A stretch of DNA of 64,000 bases from Polyangiaceae bacterium (GCA_019637265.1 JAHBVY010000002.1:310001-374000); one strand, 5' to 3'. Counted from the first letter of the stretch, positions 36,809-44,404 are shown. The notes: generated by a model from the sequence alone, not told the origin. Numbers and translations are program-made.

Positions 36809-37453
36809 CTAGCCCTCAGGGTCCGTCAGGGGCGGGGCGGGCTCGGTGTCGGTGCCGTAGGCCGCATCGTCAGAGATGCTGTCGGTATGGGTGGGTTGGA
36901 GCCCCAAGCAGAAGTCTTGCCAGCGGCGGCGGAGGGTGGTGCTGTCGCGCAGCTCGGGGACCATGGCGCCGGCGATCGAGATCCCGGAGATGAACGCGGC
37001 GGCGCCCTTCGCGTCTTCCGGGAGGCTCGCGCCGGAGCGCGTCGCCAGCTGCTTCAGGCGACCGATCACGGTGCGCGCGTCGCTGCGTAGCGCGTCGAGG
37101 TGGGGGCTGGCGAACAGCTTGGCGGCGTTCTCGGAGTCGGGGAACAAGAGGGCGAACGCTGCCGGGCGCTGCTGGGCGATGCGCACCGGCACATCCAGCG
37201 CCTCAGCCAGGCCGGGCGCCTCTGCGACGCGAGTGTTCAGCTCATCGATGGCCTCCGCGGCGAGGTTCAGCACCAGCACCTCCAGCGACTCGAAGTAGCC
37301 GTAGATGGTGGCGCGCCCCAGCTCGGCGCGCGCCGCCACTTTTTCTACAGAGAAACGCGCCCAGCCGAGCTCCTCAGCGACCTCCCAAGCCGCCCTCAGG
37401 ATCGCCTCTTGCCGCGCGCGGCGCTCACGCTGACGGCGCTCCTCGATACCCAT
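36809..37453 (-). CDS. TetR/AcrR-family transcriptional regulator
   Basis: 214 aa. The N-terminal HTH is clear: RQEAILRAAWEVAEELGWARFSVEKVAARAELGRATIYGYFESLEVLV, the TetR tyrosine-phenylalanine signature included. The C-terminal helical ligand domain is generic, so the inducer is unknown. A short palindrome CTCATTATGAG lies 6-16 bases before the start codon and could be its own operator. The XRE gene follows in the same direction; no efflux gene is divergent, which is unusual for a TetR repressor. Confidence 0.9.
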   Translation of the reverse strand: MGIEERRQRERRARQEAILRAAWEVAEELGWARFSVEKVAARAELGRATIYGYFESLEVLVLNLAAEAIDELNTRVAEAPGLAEALDVPVRIAQQRPAAFALLFPDSENAAKLFASPHLDALRSDARTVIGRLKQLATRSGASLPEDAKGAAAFISGISIAGAMVPELRDSTTLRRRWQDFCLGLQPTHTDSISDDAAYGTDTEPAPPLTDPEG

Positions 37454-37458
37454 CCCGA

Positions 37459-37469
37459 CTCATTATGAG
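37459..37469. promoter_or_regulatory. Candidate operator upstream of the TetR gene
   Basis: CTCAT-T-ATGAG is a perfect 5-bp inverted repeat next to the start codon at 37453 in otherwise GC-rich DNA. It is short, so chance is possible. The 351-base gap 37454-37804 also has a C-tract motif (37545) and no supported gene. Confidence 0.35.
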
Positions 37470-37544
37470 CGGCGGAGGGCGCGCCAAGTCAAGGTCGGCT
37501 CGGCGAGCGTGGCTCACACCGCACACGCTAGGCGAGTGATTGGA

Positions 37545-37569
37545 GCGGTGCCGTCCAACCCCCCGAACC
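37545..37569 (+). repeat. Dispersed C-tract intergenic motif, copy 5
   Basis: GCGGTGCCGTCCAACCCCC then CGAACC, identical to the copy at 5023 over the first 19 bases. Confidence 0.65.
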
Positions 37570-37804
37570 ATACGTGCACCCCACTACGCTCACGTGAGAA
37601 CTCGGCGCGGCGAGGGGGTGTGAAGGAGCGGCTTCGGTTGGAGGGCGCTGGGCTGGTTACTCCGGGGAGCTGCCGCTGGCTGAGGGCTCGCTTCGCGCTC
37701 ATTTTTGCTCGATGGTGGGGAGATTTCGGCGTCAGCGTGATTTGGCCCCGATCTTGATAAGGGGGATGGCAGTGGCCCCACACGCCAGGGGCAAAGGAGG
37801 ACAC

Positions 37805-38860
37805 GTGAAGGATTTTGCTACGGTGGGGAGTCGAGGAAGAGTGGGGACGAGCGCGCGCCAGGTAGGTGGGCGCGGGACGAAGGCGCTCCTGACGGGGGCG
37901 GCGCTGGTGCTCGGCGGTGCGCTGGGCGGGGGCTGCGTCGTGGAGGAGGTGCCGGACCACTCGCAGTTCGTCGAGGCGCTGCCGCAGAGCGCGAACGTGG
38001 CGCTGGCGGGGCCATCTGCCGAGGGATCGCAGCGCACCTCCGAATGGGGTGGAGGCGCGCTGGGTGGCACCACCCGCGCGATGGGTGGCGGCGCACCGGG
38101 CAGCTACGCGGAGTCCTACATCCTCACGCGCAGCGTGCGGGACAGCGTGAACACGGTGACCTACGGCATCCTCGGCTCCATCTGGCTGCTGGTGACCCAC
38201 GTGCCGCCGACCGAGGTCACCGAGAACGAGGCCGTCTGGGGACCTTACGATGACGCGCTGAAGCCCGACGTCGTCCGCTTCCGCATGAAGCGGGTGGACG
38301 ACCACTACGAGTACGTGCTCGAGGGGCGCCCCAAGTCGGACGCGAGCGCGCCGTTCTCCACCGTGATGAGCGGCCTCGGTTACGGCAAGAGCCACCCGGA
38401 GCACGGCAACGGGCGCTTCTTGGTGGACCTCGACACGGCTCGCGCGCTGGACCCGATGTCCGTCGACGGCGATGACACCGGCACCGTCGTGATCGAGCAC
38501 TGGCTCGCGACGGGTGAGCGCCACGTCATCGCCGATCACCGCGAGACGGCCAGCGAGCGCACGGTGCGCGCCGAGAGCCGCGCGCTGGAAGACGGCACCG
38601 GCACGCTGTTCATCGACGCTCACCAAGATCTCGAAGACAGCGCCACCCCCGCGATGGAAGACATCACGCTCAACGTGCGTTGGGCCAGCAGCGGCGCCGG
38701 ACGCGCCGACTTCAGCTTCGTCGGCGGCGACGTGGGCGAGCGCATGAGCTACGTGGAGTGCTGGAGCACCAGCTTCACCCGCAGCTACCTCGGCGCCGAA
38801 GGCTACGAGGACGGCGACGCCGCGAGCTGCGTGTACCAGGAGCCCGTCACGCGGGACTAG
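37805..38860 (+). CDS. Hypothetical lipoprotein
   Basis: Not recognised. GTG 37805 is chosen because AAAGGAGG ends at 37800, five bases or fewer away, and the upstream frame lacks such a site. An Arg-rich n-region and a Gly/Ala/Leu core end in lipobox ALGGGC. The mature part of about 300 aa is mixed alpha/beta, with acidic, hydrophilic strands such as DVVRFRMKRVDDHYEYVLEGRPK and a C-terminal Cys pair (VECWST, ASCVYQ). It ends at a strong terminator. Probably an outer-membrane-anchored periplasmic or surface protein. Confidence 0.7.
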   Translation: MKDFATVGSRGRVGTSARQVGGRGTKALLTGAALVLGGALGGGCVVEEVPDHSQFVEALPQSANVALAGPSAEGSQRTSEWGGGALGGTTRAMGGGAPGSYAESYILTRSVRDSVNTVTYGILGSIWLLVTHVPPTEVTENEAVWGPYDDALKPDVVRFRMKRVDDHYEYVLEGRPKSDASAPFSTVMSGLGYGKSHPEHGNGRFLVDLDTARALDPMSVDGDDTGTVVIEHWLATGERHVIADHRETASERTVRAESRALEDGTGTLFIDAHQDLEDSATPAMEDITLNVRWASSGAGRADFSFVGGDVGERMSYVECWSTSFTRSYLGAEGYEDGDAASCVYQEPVTRD

Positions 38861-38886
38861 TGAGCCTCCCGCTCTACTGAGCGAAT

Positions 38887-38929
38887 CACTGGCGGCGCCC
38901 GGCATTGAGCTGGGCGCCGCAGTGCTTTT
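38887..38929 (+). terminator. Strong terminator before tRNA-Arg
   Basis: CACT and GCGGCGCCC pair with GGGCGCCGC and AGTG around an 11-base loop, then CTTTTG. It isolates the lipoprotein gene from the tRNA locus. Confidence 0.85.
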
Positions 38930-39053
38930 GCCCCCGTGCGGCAGCCCAGCGCTGCGCGGCTGCAAGGCTCAGCGAGGGCCGAACGGCGGCGTCATGGGCG
39001 CGTCAAATTCTGCTAGTCAGGCCTGGGAAGGCGCGCTACACCCCCTCCCCCAA

Positions 39054-39127
39054 GCGCCACTAGCTCAGCTGGATAGAGCGTCGGCCTCCGGAGCCGAAGG
39101 TCACACGTTCGAATCGTGTGTGGCGCG
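39054..39127 (+). tRNA. tRNA-Arg (anticodon CCG)
   Basis: The acceptor stem GCGCCAC pairs with GTGGCGC. The D-arm (GCTC/GAGC), the anticodon stem TCGGC/GCCGA with loop CTCCGGA (anticodon CCG), and the T-arm ACACG-TTCGAAT-CGTGT are all complete. CCA is not encoded. The gene reads CGG arginine codons. Its sequence from the anticodon stem through the 3' end and 7 bases beyond is duplicated at 40657. Confidence 0.97.
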
Positions 39128-39134
39128 CTGAAAA
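39081..39134 (+). repeat. attL: 54-bp direct repeat within tRNA-Arg
   Basis: This segment runs from the 5' base of the anticodon stem to 7 bases past the discriminator, ending GCGCGCTGAAAA. It is exactly repeated at 40657-40710. Confidence 0.9.
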
Positions 39135-39237
39135 CCCGGTGCGCTTCATGGTGACAGCTCCCATGAGGAAGACCAATCGGGGAAGAGCAGCACGCCGGGG
39201 CGAGCCGTCAGGAAGTTCTACAGGGGTCGCAAGGACT

Positions 39238-39609
39238 GTGAGCGTCACGGCCGAGATCTGGTTCAGGTTCAACCACGACTCAACCGAGGAGGCGATGCAG
39301 GACATTGCGCGCGTCCTTGGCTTCGAGTTTGAGCACGAAACCATCCATGGCAGAGACTTCTGGTCTTCCCGTCACCATGACGACGGATACTTCGTGCGGT
39401 TTAGCAAGAGCGACGAGTTCCTAGAGGAGAGCGAGCCGGATGACCCCTACCACGGCTCAGACCATTGGCTCCGCTATCAGGGCTACTACGAGAAGGACGT
39501 TGCAAGGGAACAGTTCGAGAAGCTCAAAGCGCTCGGCGTGCCCATGGTACTGAGCTTTGAATTTGAGGACATCCTCGACCGCTTCGAGCCCGAGCCTCCG
39601 CAGGCCTGA
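39238..39609 (+). CDS. Hypothetical protein in the tRNA-Arg element
   Basis: Not recognised. The frame is open from inside the tRNA, and possible starts are ATG 39148, ATG 39163 and GTG 39238. GTG 39238 is favoured because an AAGGA site precedes it and because the coding-like part (AEIWFRFNHDSTEEAMQDIARVLG) begins there. The protein is about 123 aa, acidic and rich in aromatic residues (DFWSSRHHDDGYFVRF, DHWLRYQGYYEKDV), with no signal or membrane segment. Its composition resembles small cytoplasmic immunity-like proteins, but there is no motif to name it by. Codon use is less GC-biased than the core genes. Confidence 0.55.
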   Translation: MSVTAEIWFRFNHDSTEEAMQDIARVLGFEFEHETIHGRDFWSSRHHDDGYFVRFSKSDEFLEESEPDDPYHGSDHWLRYQGYYEKDVAREQFEKLKALGVPMVLSFEFEDILDRFEPEPPQA

Positions 39610-39658
39610 CGCCTGCCCAACCACCACGAGCGCCGCCCTCCCGCGGCGCCGCACCATC

Positions 39659-39814
39659 ATGACCTGGGCGCTCTCCGAGAAGGAGTGGCGCTACTTCAGC
39701 CCGGCCTTCGAGGTCGGCCCTGAGAGGCGCATCAGCCGCCTCATCAACGTCGCCCTGACGAACCTACCCGCGACCTACGGCATGACGCGTATTGCCCCTT
39801 GCGCGCCCCAATAA
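39659..39814 (+). CDS. Possible 51-aa ORF in the tRNA-Arg element
   Basis: ATG 39659 to TAA 39814. The product (MTWALSEKEWRYFSP at the start) is basic and unlike known families. Its stop lies in the operator palindrome of the next gene. It may be a gene fragment; the evidence is only the open frame. Confidence 0.25.
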   Translation: MTWALSEKEWRYFSPAFEVGPERRISRLINVALTNLPATYGMTRIAPCAPQ

Positions 39815-39830
39815 GTGTATTACACTTATT
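39810..39830. promoter_or_regulatory. Operator palindrome of the BrnT-like toxin-antitoxin pair
   Basis: AATAAGTGTA-T-TACACTTATT is a perfect 10-bp inverted repeat around one base, AT-rich, ending two bases before the toxin start at 39833. RHH antitoxins bind such sites to repress their own operon. Confidence 0.75.
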
Positions 39831-39832
39831 GC

Positions 39833-40084
39833 GTGCTTCGGTTCGTGTGGGTCCCTGGCAACATCAGCCACATCGCGGTGCACGATGTCACGCCTGCGGA
39901 GGCTGAGGCCGCGTTCGCGGCGGAGGACTTCCGCACGGGGCCCGCCGAGCAGAAGGGGAGGCACGTCGCCAGCGCAACGCTCGCTGGGCGCGTGCTTCAG
40001 CTCGTGTACGCCAAGAGCGGACCGGGCGAGGTGTACGTGATCACGGCACATTGGGTATTAGCCAAAAGGAGGAAGCCTCGATGA
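39833..40084 (+). CDS. BrnT-like ribonuclease toxin
   Basis: About 83 aa from GTG 39833. An earlier GTG (39815) falls inside the operator, so it was not used. The pattern FVWVPGNISHIAVHDVTPAEAEAAF, then a GR.L.LVY core and VYVITAHWVLAKRR at the end, matches the BrnT family, whose members are RelE-fold RNases that inhibit translation. The first Trp-Asp of typical members reads Trp-Val here. Its stop overlaps the antitoxin start (ATGA), the usual toxin-first order of brnTA. No ribosome site is visible, suggesting a leaderless transcript. Confidence 0.72.
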   Translation: MLRFVWVPGNISHIAVHDVTPAEAEAAFAAEDFRTGPAEQKGRHVASATLAGRVLQLVYAKSGPGEVYVITAHWVLAKRRKPR

Positions 40085-40413
40085 CGGAGCGCAAACCGCT
40101 AGCCCGCCCCCCGCGCGGGAAGACCTGGGAAACCACGACCGAGGAAGAGGCCCGCAACGGCTCCGAGTACCTGCCAGCGGCTTGGCTGGAAGCCCACCAG
40201 GCCGAGCTCGCAGAAGAAGGTGACGCGCTCCTGGCGCGCATCCGCGCGGGCCGTGGGCGCCCGAAGAAGGGCACCGAGGCCGGCGGCAGCGTGCCGAAGT
40301 CGGTGCGCTTCCCCCCGGAGGTGTGGGCGCGCCTTGAGCGCAAGGCCAAGCGTGAGGGGCTCACCTTGCACGCCGCCTTACGAGCCGCCGTGGCGAGCTG
40401 GGCCTCGCAGTGA
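40081..40413 (+). CDS. Ribbon-helix-helix antitoxin, partner of the BrnT-like toxin
   Basis: 110 aa, overlapping the toxin stop by four bases. The first about 75 residues are charged and probably cover the toxin. The C-terminus (SVPKSVRFPPEVWARLERKAKREGLTLHAALRAAVASW) is a ribbon-helix-helix DNA-binding unit with a beta strand followed by two helices. In canonical BrnA the RHH is also C-terminal. It should neutralise the toxin and repress through the palindrome at 39810. The family call rests on pattern and gene order. Confidence 0.72.
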   Translation: MTERKPLARPPRGKTWETTTEEEARNGSEYLPAAWLEAHQAELAEEGDALLARIRAGRGRPKKGTEAGGSVPKSVRFPPEVWARLERKAKREGLTLHAALRAAVASWASQ

Positions 40414-40535
40414 GCAAGAAGACTGGAGCTGGGCTCCGCTTCGCGGAGGCGCTGAAGGTGATGGAGGCCGTCAGCTCCTCCGGCGGCACACCGCGGGGCG
40501 CGTTCATGCCGCGACCTTCAGCGGCGCCGCGATGA
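40410..40535 (+). CDS. Possible 41-aa ORF after the antitoxin
   Basis: GTG 40410 overlaps the antitoxin stop by four bases, an arrangement typical of coupled genes, and runs to TGA 40533-40535. The product (SKKTGAGLRFAEALKVMEAV at the start) has no known match by eye and may be the truncated beginning of a lost gene. The rest of the 325-base gap to 40738 holds only the attR repeat. Confidence 0.3.
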   Translation: MSKKTGAGLRFAEALKVMEAVSSSGGTPRGAFMPRPSAAPR

Positions 40536-40656
40536 AGCGCCCAAGGTCGATCCCCGAGACGAAGCCCAGGCGCCACCCCTATACAAGAACGTCACAATCG
40601 GCCCCCGCGCAGCCCTCAGAACCCACAGAATCACGGCGTTTTTGCCCGATTGAAAC

Positions 40657-40710
40657 TCGGCCTCCGGAGCCGAAGGTCACACGTTCGAATCGTGTGTGGC
40701 GCGCTGAAAA
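40657..40710 (+). repeat. attR: 54-bp copy of the tRNA-Arg 3' part
   Basis: Exactly the same 54 bases as 39081-39134. The upstream flank (TGAAAC) is not tRNA-like, so this is a displaced tRNA fragment, not a second gene. Confidence 0.92.
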
Positions 40711-40738
40711 GTCCGAGGGTTTGGGGGTCCGTGAACGA

Positions 40739-41047
40739 CTAGGGCGCCACCCAGTCCATGGGCAGGCCACAGGCCTTCAACACGGCCTTGACGTAGCGCT
40801 CCCCCACGCGCGTCTCCCCGGCTTCAGCCCGGGCTACCATCGGCTGGCTCTTGCCCATGCGCTTGGCGAGCTCCGCTTGCGACAACCCCGCCACCTGACG
40901 AGCGGCTCGCAGGTCGGCAGCGATCTGTGCACGCGCCACAACCAGGGCGTCCTTGTATGCTGGCTCGCCGGTGAGGGCTCGATACGTCTCCTCGGGCACC
41001 GCCACATAGCGGCGCCCTTCAATCGTCAGCTCGATCCTCTCAGTCAT
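40739..41047 (-). CDS. XRE-family antitoxin
   Basis: 102 aa. An N-terminal beta-rich part (IELTIEGRRYVAVPEETYRAL) precedes an HTH (DLRAARQVAGLSQAELAKRMGKSQPMVARAEAGETRVGERYVKAVLKA). Its start overlaps the last 8 bases of the RelE/ParE-type toxin gene. Toxin first, HTH antitoxin second is the HigBA-like order. It should bind the palindrome at 41285. It lies 28 bases outside attR, so it is not part of the delimited element. Confidence 0.88.
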   Translation of the reverse strand: MTERIELTIEGRRYVAVPEETYRALTGEPAYKDALVVARAQIAADLRAARQVAGLSQAELAKRMGKSQPMVARAEAGETRVGERYVKAVLKACGLPMDWVAP

Positions 41048-41288
41048 TGTAGACCTCCTTCCGGTGCTCGATTCGCACCACGATCACGTCTCCCTCGACC
41101 CGAAATAACACCCGCCAGTCACCCGTGCGGATGCGATAGTAGCCCGCCAGATCACCTCGCATGGCCTTGGCACCAGACACCTCAGGCCACTCTCTGAGGC
41201 GGGCAAAGATGCCCTCCACGCGCGTTTTGATGGTGATAGGCAGTCGGGTGAACTGTGCTTCGGCTCGCTCCGTGAGAACGACCAACAT
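41040..41288 (-). CDS. RelE/ParE-family toxin
   Basis: 82 aa. Typical fold pattern: a long first helix (AEAQFTRLPITIKTRVEGIFARLREWPEVSGAK), then strands LAGYYRIRTGDWRVLFRVEGDVIVVRIEHRKEVY with the basic/aromatic C-terminal segment used for mRNA or gyrase targeting. The start codon (41288) lies inside a perfect inverted repeat, so the message probably has almost no leader and the operator covers the initiation site. Its partner is the overlapping XRE gene. Confidence 0.9.
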   Translation of the reverse strand: MLVVLTERAEAQFTRLPITIKTRVEGIFARLREWPEVSGAKAMRGDLAGYYRIRTGDWRVLFRVEGDVIVVRIEHRKEVYND

Positions 41289-41309
41289 AAGGTTATGATA
41301 ACCTTATGT
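41285..41309. promoter_or_regulatory. Operator palindrome of the RelE/ParE-XRE pair
   Basis: ACATAAGGTTA-TGA-TAACCTTATGT is a perfect 11-bp inverted repeat covering the toxin start codon. It is AT-rich against a GC-rich background. Confidence 0.8.
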
Positions 41310-41437
41310 TTTACGAGATGCAACCACCTGCCCAGCCACCGCGAGCAGCCCCTCGCGGCGTGCACCACCATGAGAAGGCAGCATGGCTTACATCCTCGCT
41401 CTGCGAGACGATGGGAGCCCGCCGACGCTCAGTCGGC

Positions 41438-43309
41438 TCAAGGCGCCCGCGGGAACAGTAGGCTGCCACACACGGCGGAGTCGCCGGTGCCGGTGGCTAG
41501 GTCGAGCAGGTTCTTGCCGACGACGACGCTGCTGGTGAAGGTGATGTCGGTGTAGGCGGCGCCGGCGTGGGTGAGCGCGGGGCTCGCGCGGTTCGGGTCC
41601 CAGAGCGCGTTCGTGGGCGTCACGCTGGTGGCGCGGAGATAGGGGTTCGCGAACAGGCCGGTCGAGGCGATGACGATGACTTCGCCCTTGGCCTTTTGGT
41701 CGCTGTACGCGCTCTTGATGCTGCCGAAGATGCGAACGGCGATGATGCGCTCTTCGGCGGGCGCGAGCTCCGTCTCGGTGGGCGCGGGCGCGCTGGGCGC
41801 GAGGCTCACGCCGGAGGCAGTCAGCGCGCGCGCCTCACGCGTGGTGCGCATCAGCACCTCGAACTTGGCGTCAGGTTGCTTGTCTCGATAGAGCTTCAGG
41901 GTGGAGGCGAGCGGCACCGTCACCTCGGAGAGGCCTGCGAACGGTGGCTCCTCATTCGTCAGGCGATCGCCCGAGACGCGCAGCAGGTAGGGCGCCGCGA
42001 AGGACTTCATGCCGTCGCGCGAGAGGCGCAGCGAGGCCTCGGGCTCCCAGATCAAGTCCTCGCGGAGCTCCACGCCGTAGCCTTCGAGCAGCTGCTCCAG
42101 GCCTCGGCGGCTCAGCTCGAGGCGCATCTCCAGATCACCCATGCTGAGGTGAGCGGCCCCGGTGGCGATCACCAGGGTGCGGTCGCCGCGCATCAAGAAG
42201 CCGTCGATCACGCGGAGCATGGCGGGGCTCAGGTCGCTGCTCGGCGGCGTGAGGAGCCAAGCGGTGTGGTTCAGGTGCTCCTCCACCTGCGCCGGGCTCA
42301 TGCGATCCAGCGCGGCGCGACCCTCTCCATGATCTCCCACGGACTCGAGGCTCAGCTCCGATAACGTCAGGTAACCGAATGAGCTCTTGAGCACCTGCGC
42401 CAGGCTCACCCCGGGACGAAGCTGCTGATTCACCCCCTCCCAGGAGCTCGCGAGCACGCTCACCCGCGCGGGCTCTCCCGTGCGGCGCTGAGCCAGCTCG
42501 CGCAGCTTCCCCGAGAACCAGAAGCCAAAGCGCTCCGGGTGCTCTGGCTCGTAAGTGGGGATGACCACGCGCGCCTCGCCGCTCTCCAACACCAGACCGA
42601 GGTAACGCGGCGCGCTCGCCTGCTCCCCCGCCGGCACCGGCAGCGCGCTGAGCCCGGCCTTCGCCGCCTCCGCGCGCTCGGACTCGCCGACGACCTCCAC
42701 GCGGCGCAGCTCGAGCTTGCCCTCCGCCTCGCGCCCGAGCGCCTTCAGCTGCCGCTCCAGATCCGCACCAGCGCGCTCGAGCGCGCGCGTCTCGGGGCTG
42801 ACGTAGAGCGTCACCAACACCTGCTCGGTGCTGCGGAGCAGCGCTGCCGTGGCTTCGCGGCAGTCCTCCTCTCGCGTGTCTTTGCTGGGCCACGCGGCCC
42901 ACACCGAGATGATGATCAGCGACATCAAGGCGATGGAGCCGATGCCAATCCAGATGACGAGCCGCTCGCTCCTGCGCTTGGGCTTCGCCGCGGGGACGAT
43001 CGCTGCTTCGGTGGTACCCGGAGCCGCCTCGGTGGTCCCAGGTGAGGTGCTGGGTGCTTCGGTGGTGCTTGAAGCTGCCTCGGTGGTGCTGGGTGCTTCG
43101 GCGCTCTCGCTTCTTGGGGCGGGCTCGGCGGGGCTCGTCGCCTCAGCGCTCGGGATCAGGGTTTCTGGGGGTTCGCTCCCGCTGGGAGCCTCCGTGGCGG
43201 CGCTCGGCGGCGCCTCAGGACGCTGATCGTCAGCTACACTGCCATCTCGTGTCGCGGCTCGCGCCTCGTCCGAGCTCGGTTCGTCAGGCTCGGTGCCTTT
43301 GCCTGTCAT
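41438..43309 (-). CDS. GldG-like ABC-transporter auxiliary membrane protein
   Basis: 623 aa. The first about 110 residues are disordered and Ser/Thr/Glu/Pro-rich, with repeated TTEA units. One helix follows (about 117-140), then a large outside domain. The thioredoxin-like beginning (EQVLVTLYVSPETRALERAGADLERQL) and the DGFLMRGDRTLVIATG region match the GldG/ABC_transp_aux pattern. In gliding and related systems GldG works with a GldF permease and a GldA ATPase, but neither is nearby, so this gene is an orphan or serves another complex. Assignment is by pattern only. Confidence 0.6.
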   Translation of the reverse strand: MTGKGTEPDEPSSDEARAATRDGSVADDQRPEAPPSAATEAPSGSEPPETLIPSAEATSPAEPAPRSESAEAPSTTEAASSTTEAPSTSPGTTEAAPGTTEAAIVPAAKPKRRSERLVIWIGIGSIALMSLIIISVWAAWPSKDTREEDCREATAALLRSTEQVLVTLYVSPETRALERAGADLERQLKALGREAEGKLELRRVEVVGESERAEAAKAGLSALPVPAGEQASAPRYLGLVLESGEARVVIPTYEPEHPERFGFWFSGKLRELAQRRTGEPARVSVLASSWEGVNQQLRPGVSLAQVLKSSFGYLTLSELSLESVGDHGEGRAALDRMSPAQVEEHLNHTAWLLTPPSSDLSPAMLRVIDGFLMRGDRTLVIATGAAHLSMGDLEMRLELSRRGLEQLLEGYGVELREDLIWEPEASLRLSRDGMKSFAAPYLLRVSGDRLTNEEPPFAGLSEVTVPLASTLKLYRDKQPDAKFEVLMRTTREARALTASGVSLAPSAPAPTETELAPAEERIIAVRIFGSIKSAYSDQKAKGEVIVIASTGLFANPYLRATSVTPTNALWDPNRASPALTHAGAAYTDITFTSSVVVGKNLLDLATGTGDSAVCGSLLFPRAP

Positions 43310-43489
43310 ACGGCAACGCTACACTTGGCCGTAGCGCGGCGAAAGGTCGCGCGGCGACTGTGGTGCCGAGCAAGGGCTCGCGTGGCTACCAACCCCCCGA
43401 TCCCCCGGCCATGGCTGGAGAAGATGCCGCTCGATCGGCGGCGCCGCTCACCAGCGGAGGCCACACTGAAGGGCCTCGTCCACGCCGCT

Positions 43490-44329
43490 CTAGAAGGCCT
43501 CCGCCAGGAACCGGAGGTGCTCCTCGACGAAGGTCGCCACGAAGAAGTAGCTGTGGTCGTAGCCGGGTTGGAGGCGCAGGCGATGATCGACGCCGCGCGC
43601 GGTGAGCGCCTGCTGGAGCACCTCGGGGCGGAGCTGCTCCTTCAGGAACGGGTCGGCGTCCCCCTGGTCGATGAGGGTGCTCGGTAAGGAGGCGCCGCCC
43701 TGGAGCAGGCACGTGGGGTCGAAGGCCTGGGCCGCCGCGAGGTCACCACCGAAGTAGCGCTCCACCGCGAGCTCACCCCAGGGGCAGGTGGTGAACGAGG
43801 CGATGGGCGCCAGCGCCGACACGCGGCGGAAGCGGCCCGGCTGACGCAAGGCGAGCAGGAGCGCGCCGTGACCACCCATGGAGTGGCCGCTGACCGCTTG
43901 GCGGCTCATATCCACAGGGAAATGCTCAGCGACCAGCGCGGGCAGCTCGGCGCTCAGGTACTGGAACATGCGGTAGTGCTCGCTGTACGGCGCGGCGCTG
44001 GCGTCCACGTAATAACTGGCTGACTGACCAAACCAGTAGTGCTCCGTATCGCCAGGGAGGCTGACGCCGCGCGGGCTGGTGTCCGGCGCCACCACGACCA
44101 GCCCCAGCTCGGCGGCCACGCGCTGCGCGCCGGCCTTCACCACGAAGTTCTCCGGGGTGCAGGTGAGGCCCGAGAGGAACCACACCACCGGGCGCGGCCC
44201 CGGGTGGCGCTCGGCGCTCGGCTGGAACACCGCGAGCTCCATCGGCGTCCCCACCGCCTCGCTCTGGTGCCGGTAATTTCCCTGCGTGCCGCCGAAGGCG
44301 CGCTGCGTCTTGAGGGTCTCGAGCGTCAT
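43490..44329 (-). CDS. fghA: S-formylglutathione hydrolase
   Basis: 279 aa, the usual length. The alpha/beta-hydrolase catalytic set is intact: nucleophile elbow GHSMGGHGAL (Ser150), acid in DQGDAD (Asp224) and His in GYDHSYFF (His259). FLSGLTCTPENF and the YYVDAS block are characteristic of the esterase D/FghA family. It hydrolyses S-formylglutathione to formate and glutathione in formaldehyde detoxification. The usual partner, glutathione-dependent formaldehyde dehydrogenase, is not in this window. The adjacent gap 43310-43489 has a C-tract motif (43385). Confidence 0.93.
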   Translation of the reverse strand: MTLETLKTQRAFGGTQGNYRHQSEAVGTPMELAVFQPSAERHPGPRPVVWFLSGLTCTPENFVVKAGAQRVAAELGLVVVAPDTSPRGVSLPGDTEHYWFGQSASYYVDASAAPYSEHYRMFQYLSAELPALVAEHFPVDMSRQAVSGHSMGGHGALLLALRQPGRFRRVSALAPIASFTTCPWGELAVERYFGGDLAAAQAFDPTCLLQGGASLPSTLIDQGDADPFLKEQLRPEVLQQALTARGVDHRLRLQPGYDHSYFFVATFVEEHLRFLAEAF

Positions 44330-44404
44330 GCGGGCAGCTGTAGCACAGCGCCAGGACGCGCCGCGCGTCGAGCCGCAGCGAACCGAGACCGCAGCGAACC
44401 GGGG

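Larger units (their letters stand above)
39081..40656 (+). mobile_element. 1.58-kb integrated element or remnant at tRNA-Arg
   Basis: The region from attL to just before attR is one integration unit. The intact tRNA is on the left and the displaced 3' tRNA fragment on the right, as in tyrosine-recombinase islands. No integrase, excisionase or replication gene is visible. The contents are a hypothetical protein, a possible 51-aa ORF, a BrnT-like/RHH toxin-antitoxin pair and a 41-codon ORF. It could be a deletion remnant held by the toxin-antitoxin pair or a satellite that borrows an integrase. Confidence 0.8.

Noticed and set aside
40657..40710. Second tRNA gene
   Set aside because: Only the anticodon arm to the 3' end is present; the acceptor 5' strand and D-arm are absent. 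It is an att fragment.
40220..41197. 325-codon plus-strand frame running through attR and the XRE gene
   Set aside because: It crosses the antitoxin gene in another frame, a tRNA fragment and an opposite-strand HTH gene. Not a plausible protein.
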